Program-made: the position numbers and the translations under genes
Shown: piece after piece, positions 35,657-47,391 of the stretch
Numbering within the stretch: position 1 is the first letter of the stretch
Layout of the letters: every line of letters begins with the position of its first letter
The notes under the pieces: model-generated
Database searches by the model: none
What the model saw: the letters and a program-made list of their open reading frames with translations, nothing else
What the model was told of the DNA's origin: nothing
Origin: Onchidella celtica
Taxonomy: Eukaryota; Mollusca; Gastropoda; Systellommatophora; Onchidiidae
Direction of reading: 5' to 3'
DNA: 64,000 nucleotides
Assembly (NCBI GenBank): GCA_963931925.1
Contig: OZ007570.1
Location: forward strand, 37,114,620 to 37,178,619

Positions 35657-38050
35657 GGACCCCCCTTTCCTGTATGAGATTAACATTGCCATGCTTTCCT
35701 ACTAATAGTTGTATCAAAATTTTTTTTTTTTGGTCTGTAAGACAATTTTGACTGTGATATGGCATTGAAAAAATTAAGTACTGTGTATTGGCACTGAAAT
35801 ATTAAGTGGCATGTATTAAAACAAAAGAAAAGTGGGGGTCCACATCTCTCTGGCACAAGTTTTGATTCCAATTATCCAGAAATATGTAGCCGAGCTAATT
35901 TTGTTGAATACAGGACAAGAGAGATGGGGAATTTTTTTGTATGTTTCCAACTCATGAAACATGCGGCTTGTATGATTATTAAATTGCAACTGTGGCTGGT
36001 AGTGTGTGAACATAACATCTCTTTCATGGCCCACAAGGCTGCAGTTTACTTACTTAACACCATTTCTAACAACACTGTTTTATGTTAGGCATTAAACAGT
36101 GGATTACCATACAAAGGTTTAAGGTTATTTTTCTTTCCTTGTCATTGCTGAACAATCATGCTCATGTCTTCAGGCACAGGATTTCATAGAAATCAGAGCA
36201 GTAGTCATAGTGGACAATGCTACAGAATTTGCAAAAATACTTGTAGTATAACAGTGTGAGACTTGTTTATATTTTGTATGAAAAGAGATTCAGTCGGAGA
36301 AAAGAAAAACTCATCGAGGTTTTGCATCAAAAACGAACATTATGTAAATGTTACATTTTGTTTGTATTTCATTAATAGTACCGTACATGTAGTATGTATC
36401 TCAGCACCAGGAACTGGCATTTTAGATACCGAAGAAACATGGGCAGAATTTTATTGCTCAAGTGAAGTTATCATGTTTTTCTGTCACCCAACTTTGTTTC
36501 AAGTCAGATTTATTAAAAAAGCACACCTTTTCATGTTTATGATCCAAACAAAGGCCACTCACTGGAAAGATAAATAAGAGACTGGAGAGAGTTACTATTG
36601 TTGATGAACACAATCAGTATAAATCCTGCAGGTTTACAGTAATGGCAGTGACTGTCCGTGCCTCCGTGTATAAAATTTATTTAGCAGCCAATTAGGAGTA
36701 GATTTACTTATTGTTACTGATAGGCAACCATTACTTGTTCTGGTTGTGAAAGGTATTTTTGGGGGTGGCGGGGGGTTTGCATATATATGTAAATCACGGC
36801 ACAATTTTGGGCAGCTGCTCAATCAGTGTCACGTTTAAAATACCGTGACTTTGTTGTCAGAGTTGTTCTCTATGCAAAGATTTCAAACAAATGGACAGGG
36901 GGACTAGTACATCAGTACAAGCATATGGCATTATCTGCACTCTTTTATTTAAAAGTCCCAAATTCTGGAAATTGTAGTCGCACAGGTCATCTAGTTACAT
37001 GATTTTTGTTTTGTGAAATCCCCTTAAGTGGAAAAAGGATGGCACTTTATCATAAATGAACTGAACTGGTTTGACTATTTGATGTATAGTCCTCATAATG
37101 ACCAATGATGACAATGTAAGTCGGCTAGATTGAGATGTTCAGGACATGACATGACGTGGAGACAGATCATCTTGACTGAAAAGAATGGGAAAGATGGGCA
37201 AAACAGGGTGCTGCCCTGCTGCAGGAGCTAAATGTTGTAGAATTGTAAATTTGTTGCTAACTTAAAGAGGCTGATGTCTGTTGCACAGGTCTGTACTAGT
37301 AGTAGTTTGTTGCAGTTCGATGGAAGAGTTTTTACACTGGCCAGATACACTTCACTGTGTATCTGGGTCTCTCTTTCAAAGGTAAGAACCTTATGTATCT
37401 TTGACACACAGACTCAAAGTAACCAAACTGTCCATGCAAAATGCATCCAGAGAGATGCAGGCAAAACCTGAATTCTTGGGCTTTTACTTCAATGATCAGA
37501 AGAAAGAAAATTTAAATTCTTGAAAGTTCAGATTGTCAAACTTCATGTTGCAAGCATAAATTGTAAACTGAAAGGACATCCCGTTATCTGTATGTGTTTT
37601 GATTTGAGCCCAATTTTTGTATGTGAGACAGTTCCCTACTGTTTAGTTGCTTATCACATACAATGTATGTCTTAAGGGTTTCCACTCTAGGTTTACAGTT
37701 TAATGTTCATGACTCTGCAGGGTTACCTAAAAATTTAACTGTGACTCAAATTAGCAAACGAACCAAATAGTCTTAGGTTCCAAATGAATCATGCTCAAAT
37801 GAAAGGGGGTCGTTAATGGGTTTGCTTGCTTATACATTTTGTACAATGTTTTTTTTTTAAACTTACAATTTCAATTCATCATGTCATTGCATTGTCACGG
37901 TGTCGCTCCATGGTCATTGTACATTTTTTTAATGTTTTCTGTGTACTGTATTTCTTCAAGATGTCAGTATATCTCATTCATATAATTACTCCATTGTAAT
38001 CATAAATGTCATGGTTTCATCAATTACACAATGTTCAACTGGAAGTGAGT
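35657..38050. other. intergenic stretch with one perfect hairpin
   Basis: AT-rich and non-coding. At 37341-37366, CCAGATACAC and GTGTATCTGG form a 10-bp perfect stem around a 6-base loop. Nothing else is supported. Confidence 0.45.
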
Positions 38051-38051
38051 T

Positions 38052-38600
38052 TAGCGTGTCAGTTTGTTTAACCTGTTATTGAGGGTAATCTGTTTTCTAT
38101 TTGTCCATCCATTTGTCTGCCTGCTGGTCTCTCTCTTTCTTTTTTCTTGTCAGTTTGTCTAACCTATTATTGAGGGTAATCTGTTTTTCTGTTTGTCCAT
38201 CCATTTGTCTCTCCTTTCTCATTTTTCTTGTCAGTTTAATCTATTATTGAAGGTAATCTGCCTGTCTGTCTGTCCATCTGCTCATCTGTCTGTTGGTCTC
38301 TCTCTCTTTTCCTGTTTACTTGTCAGTTTATTTAATCTATTATTGAGGATAATCTGTCTGTCCATCCGTTCATATGTCTGCCAGTCTCTCTTTTTTCTTG
38401 TCAGTTTGTTAAACCTGTTATTGAAGGTAATCTGCAGCTCTGTCCATCCATATGTCTGTCTGTCTGTCAGTCTCTCTTTTTATCTTTTTTCTTGTCAGTT
38501 TGTTAACCTATTATTGATGACAATCTGTCTGTCTGTCCATCCACCTGTCTGTCACTCTCTGTCTCTTTTCTTGTAATGTCAGTTTGTTTATAATGTGTTG
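38052..38600. repeat. degenerate minisatellite, about 80-95 bp unit, six to seven units
   Basis: Each unit begins GTCAGTTTgttaacctattattga(g)ggtaatctg and ends in a pyrimidine-rich part (tgtctgtccatcc...tctctttttctt). Unit lengths vary because of changes in the TGTC/CTTT tract. A 127-residue open frame across it is a by-product of the pyrimidine-rich repeats. Confidence 0.8.
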
Positions 38601-38607
38601 AGACATC

Positions 38608-38682
38608 CGTTTGTCTCTGTCTCTCTCTCTCTCTCTCTCATTTGTTTTCTCTCTCTCTTTCGCTCTTTCTCATCTGTTCCCT
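38608..38682. repeat. CT-rich microsatellite
   Basis: (TC)n with interruptions (gtctctctctctctctctctctc, ctctttcgctctttc) right after the minisatellite, probably related by slippage to its pyrimidine tracts. Confidence 0.75.
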
Positions 38683-39368
38683 TTCTGTGTGGGTGTAATA
38701 CAATGTACATTGAAAAAAACAACAAAAGTAGCTTCATGGACAGTAACCTGGAGTGTTGGATGAAGATTAATAAAGTGTCAGTTACGAGTAGTTCCACAGT
38801 ATAGGTCCAGTATATTGTAACTTTCATCAAGTATAATACAAGATAGTTTAGGTTTAGAATGGAACACTTTAGCTTCGTGGACGAGCATTCAGGGCAGATT
38901 GAAGATGAATATTTGTGAATGGCGATACAGCAAATTACTGCACCATTCATGAGATGTTTTGGAACAGAATAAAATTTCTCACCTTGAGTGACAAAGATTT
39001 GGTTAATGACGTCAAACACAATAATTGTGTCATACACAATCATTTTTAATGATGATTTAATATAAGTGCATTTCTACTGGCTCAAGTAAATATACACCAG
39101 TAATTAACAATTATTTATCATAATTATAAATTATTGATGACTGACGCAAATGCTAAATTGTTAGGCACTGTCTGCGTGCGTAGCTTCCGGCCCTAACTGA
39201 ACAGAACCGTAAACAAGTTGTTATGATCTTAATGAATCCTGGCTTACGGGGTACCTCGAGAATTGCCACCTCAACACAGAAGTAATTTGAGAATGCAAGT
39301 TCAATGCCACACAAAATGCAGATAATTCCAGACGCACGAGGACTAATCACAGCGGTTTTGTTTTTTTA

Positions 39369-39526
39369 GCGGATCATTCACTTGGAGTAATCAACTGTCA
39401 CAAAAATTTTTTTTTTTTTTTTTCAGCAGATCATTCATCCAGAATATAGAGTAATTAACTGTCAGTGTCACAAACTCTGTTTTATTTTTTTAGGGAATCA
39501 TTCATCTTGAGTAACTGTCACAAAAT
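39369..39526. repeat. three imperfect tandem units around ATCATTCAT...GTCACAAA
   Basis: Three successive units each contain (g)atcattca(t/c), then gagtaa(t)...aactgtca..cacaaa, separated by T-rich spacers (39400-39423, 39479-39492). Unit length is about 50-65 bases. Confidence 0.6.
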
Positions 39527-40476
39527 CAGTACGGGCTATTGATACTTAGATTTAATTAAGCTTTTCGATGATAATGCTCCAGACTCCCTCTAGACCCTGC
39601 CCCATTTCTTCTTGTGGGGAAAATTCTGATTTTGTGAGAGTTTGTTCTTGCGGGCCGAATGATAGTAAAGATACTCGTCATACAGGGGGCCGAGAGGGTT
39701 AAAGGGGTACAGGCAGAATTCTGGAACTAAGACGAAGAGGATAAACAAGCAAAAAAACCAAAAACGCCCACTGGTGCTGCACTGTGGCAACGACATGCCT
39801 GCTCCAGCTATAACTAGGCTGCAATGACACTAAGGGATCCCAAATACAAAATACAAAATTCATGTACATGACGTAAAGATTTTTACATTTATTTTTATTC
39901 CTTGTTTTGTGGCTGGATTTCAGAGTTAAATTGTTCGAGCGCTAGACAAAGAGTTGACGGCGCTAGAGCTGAGGTTTGTTTACAGTCACGAATGGAACAA
40001 TACATTTTTTGTTTCTAGTTTCACGTTTGACGTCATTGTGCTTAATGATTTGTTTTGAAGAAGACTTGTTTTATTTGATTAACAAAGTAAGCATTGATTA
40101 ATGAATTAATTGTCATTCGAAGAAGATATGGAAGTCCGGTACAGCAGTCACGTAGCTCAGTCCTATCAATTCTAACAACTTTGATCCTATGCACCTCATC
40201 GATATCGTTGAATTGACTCGAACAAATTGGTACGTTTCATCCGCTAGAACTTGTAGCATCTGCAAGCTACTCCTTTTCCTCCACCATTGCTTGTCATACT
40301 GGTGACTGAGCATGTGTTTACTTCTTTTTTCCTCTTATTGTTGACGTTCGCCAAAGTGAACTCCGTGACCTCACCCTCCCTTTCTTGTGAGTAGTTTTTT
40401 TCCTCGCTCGGTTGTTGTTGGGTGATTTGAATACTTTTCGTAGATATTAGTAAATTCCCGAACATTCGATAAAGGC

Positions 40477-40830
40477 GTAGCTGTAGATGTTTACGCCAGA
40501 TTTGGCCTTGAGTGATGTAACCTGGTGACGTATTGATACGTGATTGGTTAGTTTGTGCGTTTCGGGCGAGGGCAGAGGTTAGATTAATTTCGGGAACTTT
40601 CTATAGAAATGTCTAGACCCATGTAAGTGGTTGGTTGGTGAGTAAGTGAGTTTCAAGCACTTGTGCGTTTCCTCGTGTGGCATAGGATATTTAGTTGTTA
40701 GGTGTTCTCTGGTACCTTCCGAGTATTTTATTGTTCAGTATACGGTTATTAAACTTTAGTATTATTTAATCCACCGTCGGATCTCGTGTTTATTTTTCTA
40801 CAGCTGTAATAGTTTCGTTTTCTAAAGGGT
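40477..40830 (+). mobile_element. dispersed LTR-like repeat family, copy 1
   Basis: It matches the reverse complement of 47913-48268 in several blocks: the left part gtttacgc...ggccttgag...gatgt...gacgtatt, and the right part ggatctcgtgttta...tgtaa(t/c)agtttcgtttt. A TG start near 40481 or 40516, polyadenylation-like AT-rich sequence and the length suggest a solo LTR. I could not find a target duplication, so the boundaries are approximate. Confidence 0.45.
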
Positions 40831-41439
40831 TGTGGTTAGATCAACTAACTCCCCCCTACTATAACGTGCTACAATCAACCTCAGTTGTTACAGAACTGAT
40901 GGTTGCTTATATCATTGTTTGATGATTTGTTTTGAAGAAACGCAGGTCAGGATTTGGTCTTTTATGTCAAGGATAATGAAGAAATATTAAATCCCAGATA
41001 AAGGTTATTGGCCGACTTATTTTATTTGATTTCCGGAGGTATTATATTAAGCCCAGTCAGACACAGTCACTGGGTCAGTTGCTGCAGGCAAAATGTACAC
41101 ACAAGAAATAGCAGCAGAAGCTGACTGTGTGACAAGGCTTAGTATGATACTTTGATAGGGTCTGTCCGGATTTACTAAGAAAATAATAATATAGGAAATT
41201 ATGGTGCGCACTTCTTGTCTGCCAGCATTTGACTGCGTTTGACCGGACTTAATATGTTACCCCACTCAAATTAAGCAATCGATTGATCCATGAATTTAAC
41301 GATCACTGGGACAAGATGAGAAAGACTTGCACAGCAGTCAGACTGCCCAGTCCTAAGCACCTCATAGGTATCGTTGGCTTGGCTCTAGCAAATTGATGTT
41401 TCATTTACGTCTCCAAAACTGAGATGTGGCCCGCCACCA

Positions 41440-42140
41440 TGCAGATGCAGTGCTCCGTCGACATTTTGAGCAGAAGTAATTGAAGCAACATAAGAAGTCC
41501 AAGTTCTGCGAAGTCAAGCGAAAAGAGTAGAAGTGATTAAAGCAACTTAATATTCCCAAATTCCACGAGGTCAAGCAGTGCCGGATTTACCAATAGGTGA
41601 AGTCTAGGGCCTCAAAATCTAGGGGGGCTCGCCGTCTCAATCTGCTTAATATTTTGTGACATGCGCAGCCCTTTCAAGTATATTAATTATGATGTTACAA
41701 TGCACAATGCACTGTAGTTTCTGAACAAATCTTCCGCAATTTTCCTAGCTTATGTCCTTTCGAGGAGGAATTGCGAAGTGCGAAATTTTAAACACCTATC
41801 ATCATCATCATTGGCGTTACCCAAAATTATTTAAAACCCTTCCATCTTCTTCTAGGCCTGAAGTTTGGGGGGGGGGGGTGGGAATGGACTCACAGCTAGA
41901 GTAGTGTAGGGCCTCTCTTGATCTAAATCCGGCTGTGAGGTCAAGTGAAAAGACAAGCAGAAAGTAGAAGTAATCAAAGCAAAAGAAGCCCAAGTTCTGC
42001 GAGGTCAAGTGAATAGAGCAAAAGTTACTATAGCAACTGAAAAAGCCCAAGTTCCACGAGGTCAAGTGAAAAGAGTAGAAGAGAGTAGAAGTGATTAAAG
42101 CAACACAAGAAGCCCAAGTTCTGCGTGCGAGGTCAAGTGA
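41440..42140. repeat. degenerate tandem repeat, split by a hAT-like MITE
   Basis: Units of roughly 60-75 bases with the pattern agtagaagtgattaaagcaa...agcccaagttc(t/c)gcgaggtcaagtgaaaag occur at 41461-41575 and 41938-42139. The array is interrupted by the element at 41576-41937, whose 8-bp target duplication (aggtcaag) is repeat sequence. Confidence 0.75.
41568..41945 (+). mobile_element. hAT-like MITE copy 1, perfect 8-bp target duplication
   Basis: Element 41576-41937 (362 bp) begins CAGTGCCGGATTTA and ends TAAATCCGGCTGTG. The 8 bases aggtcaag flank it on both sides (41568-41575, 41938-41945). An 8-bp duplication and CAG-type ends are the hAT signature. A second copy lies inverted at 56721. 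There is no coding capacity. Confidence 0.88.
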
Positions 42141-43084
42141 AATGTATATCTACTTGTAAATAATTTTCAAGATATCTTTCTCGCACATCGGAGGATAAAT
42201 TATTTACAAAAACATTACAGATTAAATTATATACATTAACACCATTGATGACAGCCATTACTGAAATATATCTAATGCGTGAAGACGATTGACGTATTTT
42301 GCAATAAATTTGTGATGTTATCATAGTAGATCTCGTTTAATTACCAGTGTAGATCTTTTGAGGTAAAGAAAACAAATGTAAGGAGCGCACATATTAATTT
42401 GTGAAGTCAACTAAAACAACCCAACTGATGAGTACCAAGCTCTTTGGTAAGTTCTGCAAACAGCCCCATCTCAAGAGTGCTCGAAAGCACCGGAAATTCT
42501 GACGAAAGACGAAATAATGTATTAATTTCTCGGAGGCGCAAGTTCAGGGACGCTATGGGAAGAAAGAAAAAAAAAAAGAAAAAAAAGTTAAAATAGAACA
42601 CATTCGCAAATATCTAATACTCTCAAATCTTGTTGCCCATTTTTGTATAAATTGCTTTTGAATGACATGTATTTAAGAAGAAGACAGTTAATGGTGGGAG
42701 GAAATGAATACCGGTAGGCCTATTTGATTGGTTCACACATCGAAAAACATGGAATTCTGATGCAAGATCAAAATTAATCCAAACACTAGATAGGCCTATA
42801 GAAGAATTGAAACTCGCGAAGAAACAAAACACAGGAAGTCTGAAAATCATTATTTTTTACATGGATTGTGCACACTTACTACTGACATTTTATTTTATGC
42901 ATTTTCCTTATGGGGTGCACGACATAACGTAATTTAGAGACGAGCTTGCGCCTTCGTTTTATGGTCTATGGTCGCTTGGTCAGCCGTGTTATTGTTTATC
43001 TCAGCATTCCCCTTGCCCGTGATGCCTTGGAATTACATGCACTTCTGATGAAAAACGAAATAAAACTTAAAATTCCGGAGAAGC

Positions 43085-44910
43085 GCAATTTCTGTGACTT
43101 AGAGAAACAAACCAATAGGTGTTGCCTTAGTCTACTGTCGCCACTTAATGCTGGTTTCTGGACATACGCAATTTCTGTGACTTGGAGAAACAAACCAATA
43201 GGTGTTGCCTTAGTCTACTGTCGCCACTTAATGCTGGTTTCTGGACATACGCAATTTCTGTGACTTGGAGAAACAAACCAATAGGTGTTGCCTTAGTCTA
43301 CTGTCGCCACTTAATGCTGGTTTCTGGACATACGCAATTTCTGTGACTTGGAGAAACAAACCAATAGGTGTTGCCTTAGTCTACTGTCGCCACTTAATGC
43401 TGGTTTCTGGACATACGCAATTTCTGTGACTTGGAGAAACAAACCAATAGGTGTTGCCTTAGTCTACTGTCGCCACTTAATGCTGGTTTCTGGACATACG
43501 CAATTTCTGTGACTTGGAGAAACAAACCAATAGGTGTTGCCTTAGTCTACTGTCGCCACTTAATGCTGGTTTCTGGACATACGCAATTTCTGTGACTTGG
43601 AGAAACAAACCAATAGGTGTTGCCTTAGTCTACTGTCGCCACTTAATGCTGGTTTCTGGACATACGCAATTTCTGTGACTTGGAGAAACAAACCAATAGG
43701 TGTTGCCTTAGTCTACTGTCGCCACTTAATGCTGGTTTCTGGACATACGCAATTTCTGTGACTTGGAGAAACAAACCAATAGGTGTTGCCTTAGTCTACT
43801 GTCGCCACTTAATGCTGGTTTCTGGACATACGCAATTTCTGTGACTTGGAGAAACAAACCAATAGGTGTTGCCTTAGTCTACTGTCGCCACTTAATGCTG
43901 GTTTCTGGACATACGCAATTTCTGTGACTTGGAGAAACAAACCAATAGGTGTTGCCTTAGTCTACTGTCGCCACTTAATGCTGGTTTCTGGACATACGCA
44001 ATTTCTGTGACTTGGAGAAACAAACCAATAGGTGTTGCCTTAGTCTACTGTCGCCACTTAATGCTGGTTTCTGGACATACGCAATTTCTGTGACTTGGAG
44101 AAACAAACCAATAGGTGTTGCCTTAGTCTACTGTCGCCACTTAATGCTGGTTTCTGGACATACGCAATTTCTGTGACTTAGAGAAACAAACCAATAGGTG
44201 TTGCCTTAGTCTACTGTCGCCACTTAATGCTGGTTTCTGGACATACGCAATTTCTGTGACTTAGAGAAACAAACCAATAGGTGTTGCCTTAGTCTACTGT
44301 CGCCACTTAATGCTGGTTTCTGGACATACGCAATTTCTGTGACTTAGAGAAACAAACCAATAGGTGTTGCCTTAGTCTACTGTCGCCACTTAATGCTGGT
44401 TTCTGGACATACGCAATTTCTGTGACTTAGAGAAACAAACCAATAGGTGTTGCCTTAGTCTACTGTCGCCACTTAATGCTGGTTTCTGGACATACGCAAT
44501 TTCTGTGACTTAGAGAAACAAACCAATAGGTGTTGCCTTAGTCTACTGTCGCCACTTAATGCTGGTTTCTGGACATACGCAATTTCTGTGACTTAGAGAA
44601 ACAAACCAATAGGTGTTGCCTTAGTCTACTGTCGCCACTTAATGCTGGTTTCTGGACATACGCAATTTCTGTGACTTAGAGAAACAAACCAATAGGTGTT
44701 GCCTTAGTCTACTGTCGCCACTTAATGCTGGTTTCTGGACATACGCAATTTCTGTGACTTAGAGAAACAAACCAATAGGTGTTGCCTTAGTCTACTGTCG
44801 CCACTTAATGCTGGTTTCTGGACATACGCAATTTCTGTGACTTAGAGAAACAAACCAATAGGTGTTGCCTTAGTCTACTGTCGCCACTTAATGCTGGTTT
44901 CTGGACATAG
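43085..44910. repeat. 83-bp satellite array, 22 units, near-uniform
   Basis: The unit begins GCAATTTCTGTGACTT and ends CTTAATGCTGGTTTCTGGACATAC. Starts fall every 83 bases from 43085 to 44828, giving 22 units with almost no differences by eye. One site varies (ACTTAG or ACTTGG): unit 1 has A, units 2-13 have G and units 14-22 have A. The array is noncoding. The open frame at 42946-43263 only runs through it. Confidence 0.95.
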
Positions 44911-45089
44911 GTTACGCTCACTGTATCGGTTTGAGGCTTTTCTTTCGCATGGCCGGCAAGAGTGCTCAGTTGTGGAAACTGTTGTGCTAATACTATTGTT
45001 GCCATACAAATGAAATGAGTGTAATGTAAACTGAGTTTGGCCTATTGTACTCCACTCAGAAGCAACATCATCTGCCAATCGTCCCCTTA

Positions 45090-45312
45090 GAATGACAAGG
45101 TTCTATCTGCACTGTCTGGCTGAAATGAGTTACGCAATGCACACTACTTCGTCCTTTGTGTGTCAAAGTATACAGGGGATTCGGTGTGTAGTTTGTATGT
45201 ATTACAAACAAGGAAAAAAAATTGTATCTCTAAAGGCTATGAGCACATGAAACTTCAATCATCAGTTTCTCAAAAATTGACCGAAGGGCGTTAGATTAGA
45301 ACCTTGTCATTC
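45090..45312. mobile_element. foldback MITE (AAGGTTCTA family), copy 1
   Basis: The ends GAATGACAAGGTTCTA and TAGAACCTTGTCATTC are inverted. The interior (cacactactt...tgtgtgtcaaagtat...aaaggctatgagcacatgaa) is shared with the copy at 54904-55434. No coding capacity. Confidence 0.75.
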
Positions 45313-45592
45313 GAAGAGGTCGTACTGTTTAATGAAATTACATGTACCCAAATGCGTGTACATCCGCCCTTTTACCAACCACTCTCCTGTGTTGATCACG
45401 GCCCATGGCGCTCTTAGTCAATTTTGTTTTACCTGGGTTTTGTGGCGTGTGGAGTTTTCATTAAGGGAACTACGACTACTACGAGCACTTGTTTAGTGAG
45501 ACTGACAGTGACACTCTGTCTCGCCACGAAGTTTCAAGTCTGAGTCAAAACGGCAGCCTAATACGAGCAATGCTCTTCAGTGAAGAATGATG

Positions 45593-45765
45593 GGTTATGC
45601 GGAGCCCTCCGCCCATGGTGAAAAAAAAAAATCAGCTCAACAGCTCAACCCCGCCCCCCCCCATCCCAAAATATAAAAACATCGCGATTTTAAGGCTCAG
45701 TGGCCTCTTGATGGAAATTTTTGTGTGTTTTACTGTAAGATCATTGTGGCATGCTTAAGTGGTAT
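45593..45765 (+). repeat. direct repeat A (partner at 47207)
   Basis: About 165 bases matching 47207-47375: gttatgc(g/a)ga(g/a)ccctccgc(c/t)catgg, then tcgcgatttt and gtggcctgttgatgga-like blocks, ending actgtaagatca(t/c)tgtggca. Between the two copies lie an inverted repeat pair and a solo LTR. Confidence 0.65.
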
Positions 45766-45766
45766 T

Positions 45767-47203
45767 GTCCACAGCATCCGTTCCGCTATTTTTACGGAGA
45801 ATGACATATGAAAAAGTAAAACATTCTTTGCCTCTGTATACTTGTTCACAGCATCTGTTCCTCTCCGCTCCTCTCTACTACAAGGGCAACGAGTGTGTCA
45901 CGAGTGGAGTGAGTGCAATTAAGGGGATTGCTACAGAGCGGGTGTAGAATAAGAAGAGCTCACGACAGACGGATAGGAAAAGACGGGAAAGGGGAAGAGT
46001 AAAAATAACTCATGCAGACAAGTGGGAAAAGCGTGCGTGTATGAGTGGTGTGGAAGTCTGAATGAGGCGAAAGCGCTGGATTACTATCACTGCAAGTTAG
46101 AAGGTCCTACGGATCGGACCTGTGAATAAGAGCCCATCGGGCGGACATAAAGGGAAGCAGTCGAGAAGACTAGTGAGAGTCTTTCCAGTTATGACTGGTA
46201 TGTAGAACGTTGATTGATTATTATGATTGATGTATTATATTATATTCGTCTATTACCATGATGTGAATAAGTATATGTGAGGAATGTGGAAGTCCTTGAT
46301 ATTGGATATAGCAATGTGCGCCACGAGCGATAGATGAAAGTGAGTTCATGGATTTGTAGCGCGAGTGAGTAGTGTGTACTCCGATGGAAGTGTGTTACCG
46401 TAAGATGTGTGGTGAGTGAAAGGTGAACTAGTGTGTGTACGCTTCATGGATTGTAAGGAGAGGTGGAGTGAATAGAAATGGTAGGGTATTATACCAATGT
46501 AATGTTATTCTTGTAGGTGTCGGGGACGGGCCGAAGAGCCACCTCGATGAGCACAAGGGATAGGCCAGCATAGGGCCGGAGGCCACACATAGGCCAGAAG
46601 TGAGGCTGTCAGTGCAGGACAGTAGAGGCACATAAAGTCGTGGCAGTCAGGCCACGGACAGGGACGTAGATATGAGAGTGAATGAGATACTATATTGTTG
46701 CCATGTTGATAGGCTAGTGAACTGATACTATGTTGTCGCCATGTTGATGGCTATGGAAATAATAATGTGTTATTGCCCTGCTGAGGTGCTAGGGGAGTGC
46801 TAAGGTGTATGACAATAGGAAGGTGATATTGAGAGACTGCGGTGCCAGTAAATTATTAATGTGCTATTAAGACCCTGAGGGAGAGGCTGAGGCCGAAGTG
46901 CCTTTAGGAGTAACTACCGGATTGTGGATCCGAGGGAGAGTGTGTGTGAGAATAAGGCCGTTGTACGGCAGTGCATTTCAATAATATAATGTATGTAATT
47001 GCGCTATTATATGTATAATTATGTTTAATAAATGTGTGAGTCTGATGGGTTGTTCTGTTAAGTGTTAAACTTGTTTGTTCGTGATTGTTGTCCTGTCATA
47101 CTTATTACATCTCCCAGTCTGGGATTTGTGACAGAGTGTTTTACTTCTTCGTACGCCATTTCCCGTAAAAATAGCGGATCGGAACAGATGCTGTGGAAAA
47201 GGC
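45767..47203. mobile_element. foldback element interrupted by a solo LTR
   Basis: Left arm: CCACAGCATCCGTTCCGCTA, then tttttacgg...aaaagtaaaac (45768-45822). Right arm: gttttacttc...ccgtaaaaa, then TAGCGGATCGGAACAGATGC and tgtgg (47137-47200). They are inverted copies. If the LTR and one target copy are removed, a compact foldback of about 200 bases remains. Family unknown. Confidence 0.6.
45891..47138. mobile_element. solo LTR, 1,238 bp, 5-bp target duplication GAGTG
   Basis: LTR 45896-47133 starts TGTCACGAGTGG and ends GGATTTGTGACA (inverted TGTCAC/GTGACA), flanked by gagtg on both sides (45891-45895, 47134-47138). AATAAA at about 47028 would serve as the LTR polyadenylation signal if + is the sense strand. 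No internal gag-pol sequence is present, so it looks like the product of LTR-LTR recombination. The superfamily (Gypsy, BEL or other) cannot be told from the LTR alone. Confidence 0.82.
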
Positions 47204-47206
47204 TAG

Positions 47207-47375
47207 TTATGCAGAACCCTCCGCTCATGGCAAATATATAAATTCATCTCAACACCTCAAAAAAGTAAAAATAAAAATAAATCGCGATTTTCAGGCAGAG
47301 TGGCCTGTTGATGGACATATTTTTGTTGTTGTTGTTGTTGACTGTAAGATCACTGTGGCAGGCCTTAAACATGCG
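47207..47375 (+). repeat. direct repeat B (partner at 45593)
   Basis: The second copy of the 165-base direct repeat, with a (TTG)n expansion near 47322-47339 that copy A lacks. Confidence 0.65.
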
Positions 47376-47391
47376 AATGGATAGTGCGTGC

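Noticed and set aside
38193-38576. 127-residue plus-strand frame
   Set aside because: It is produced by the TGTC/CTTT-rich minisatellite; there are no splice or start signals.
40516-40892. Solo LTR with TGTAAC...GTTACA ends
   Set aside because: The flanking 5-mers (agtga, gaact) do not match, and homology to the second copy does not stop at these points, so exact ends are unsupported.
43085-44910. CRISPR array
   Set aside because: Units are directly tandem with no variable spacers, in an animal genome. This is a satellite.
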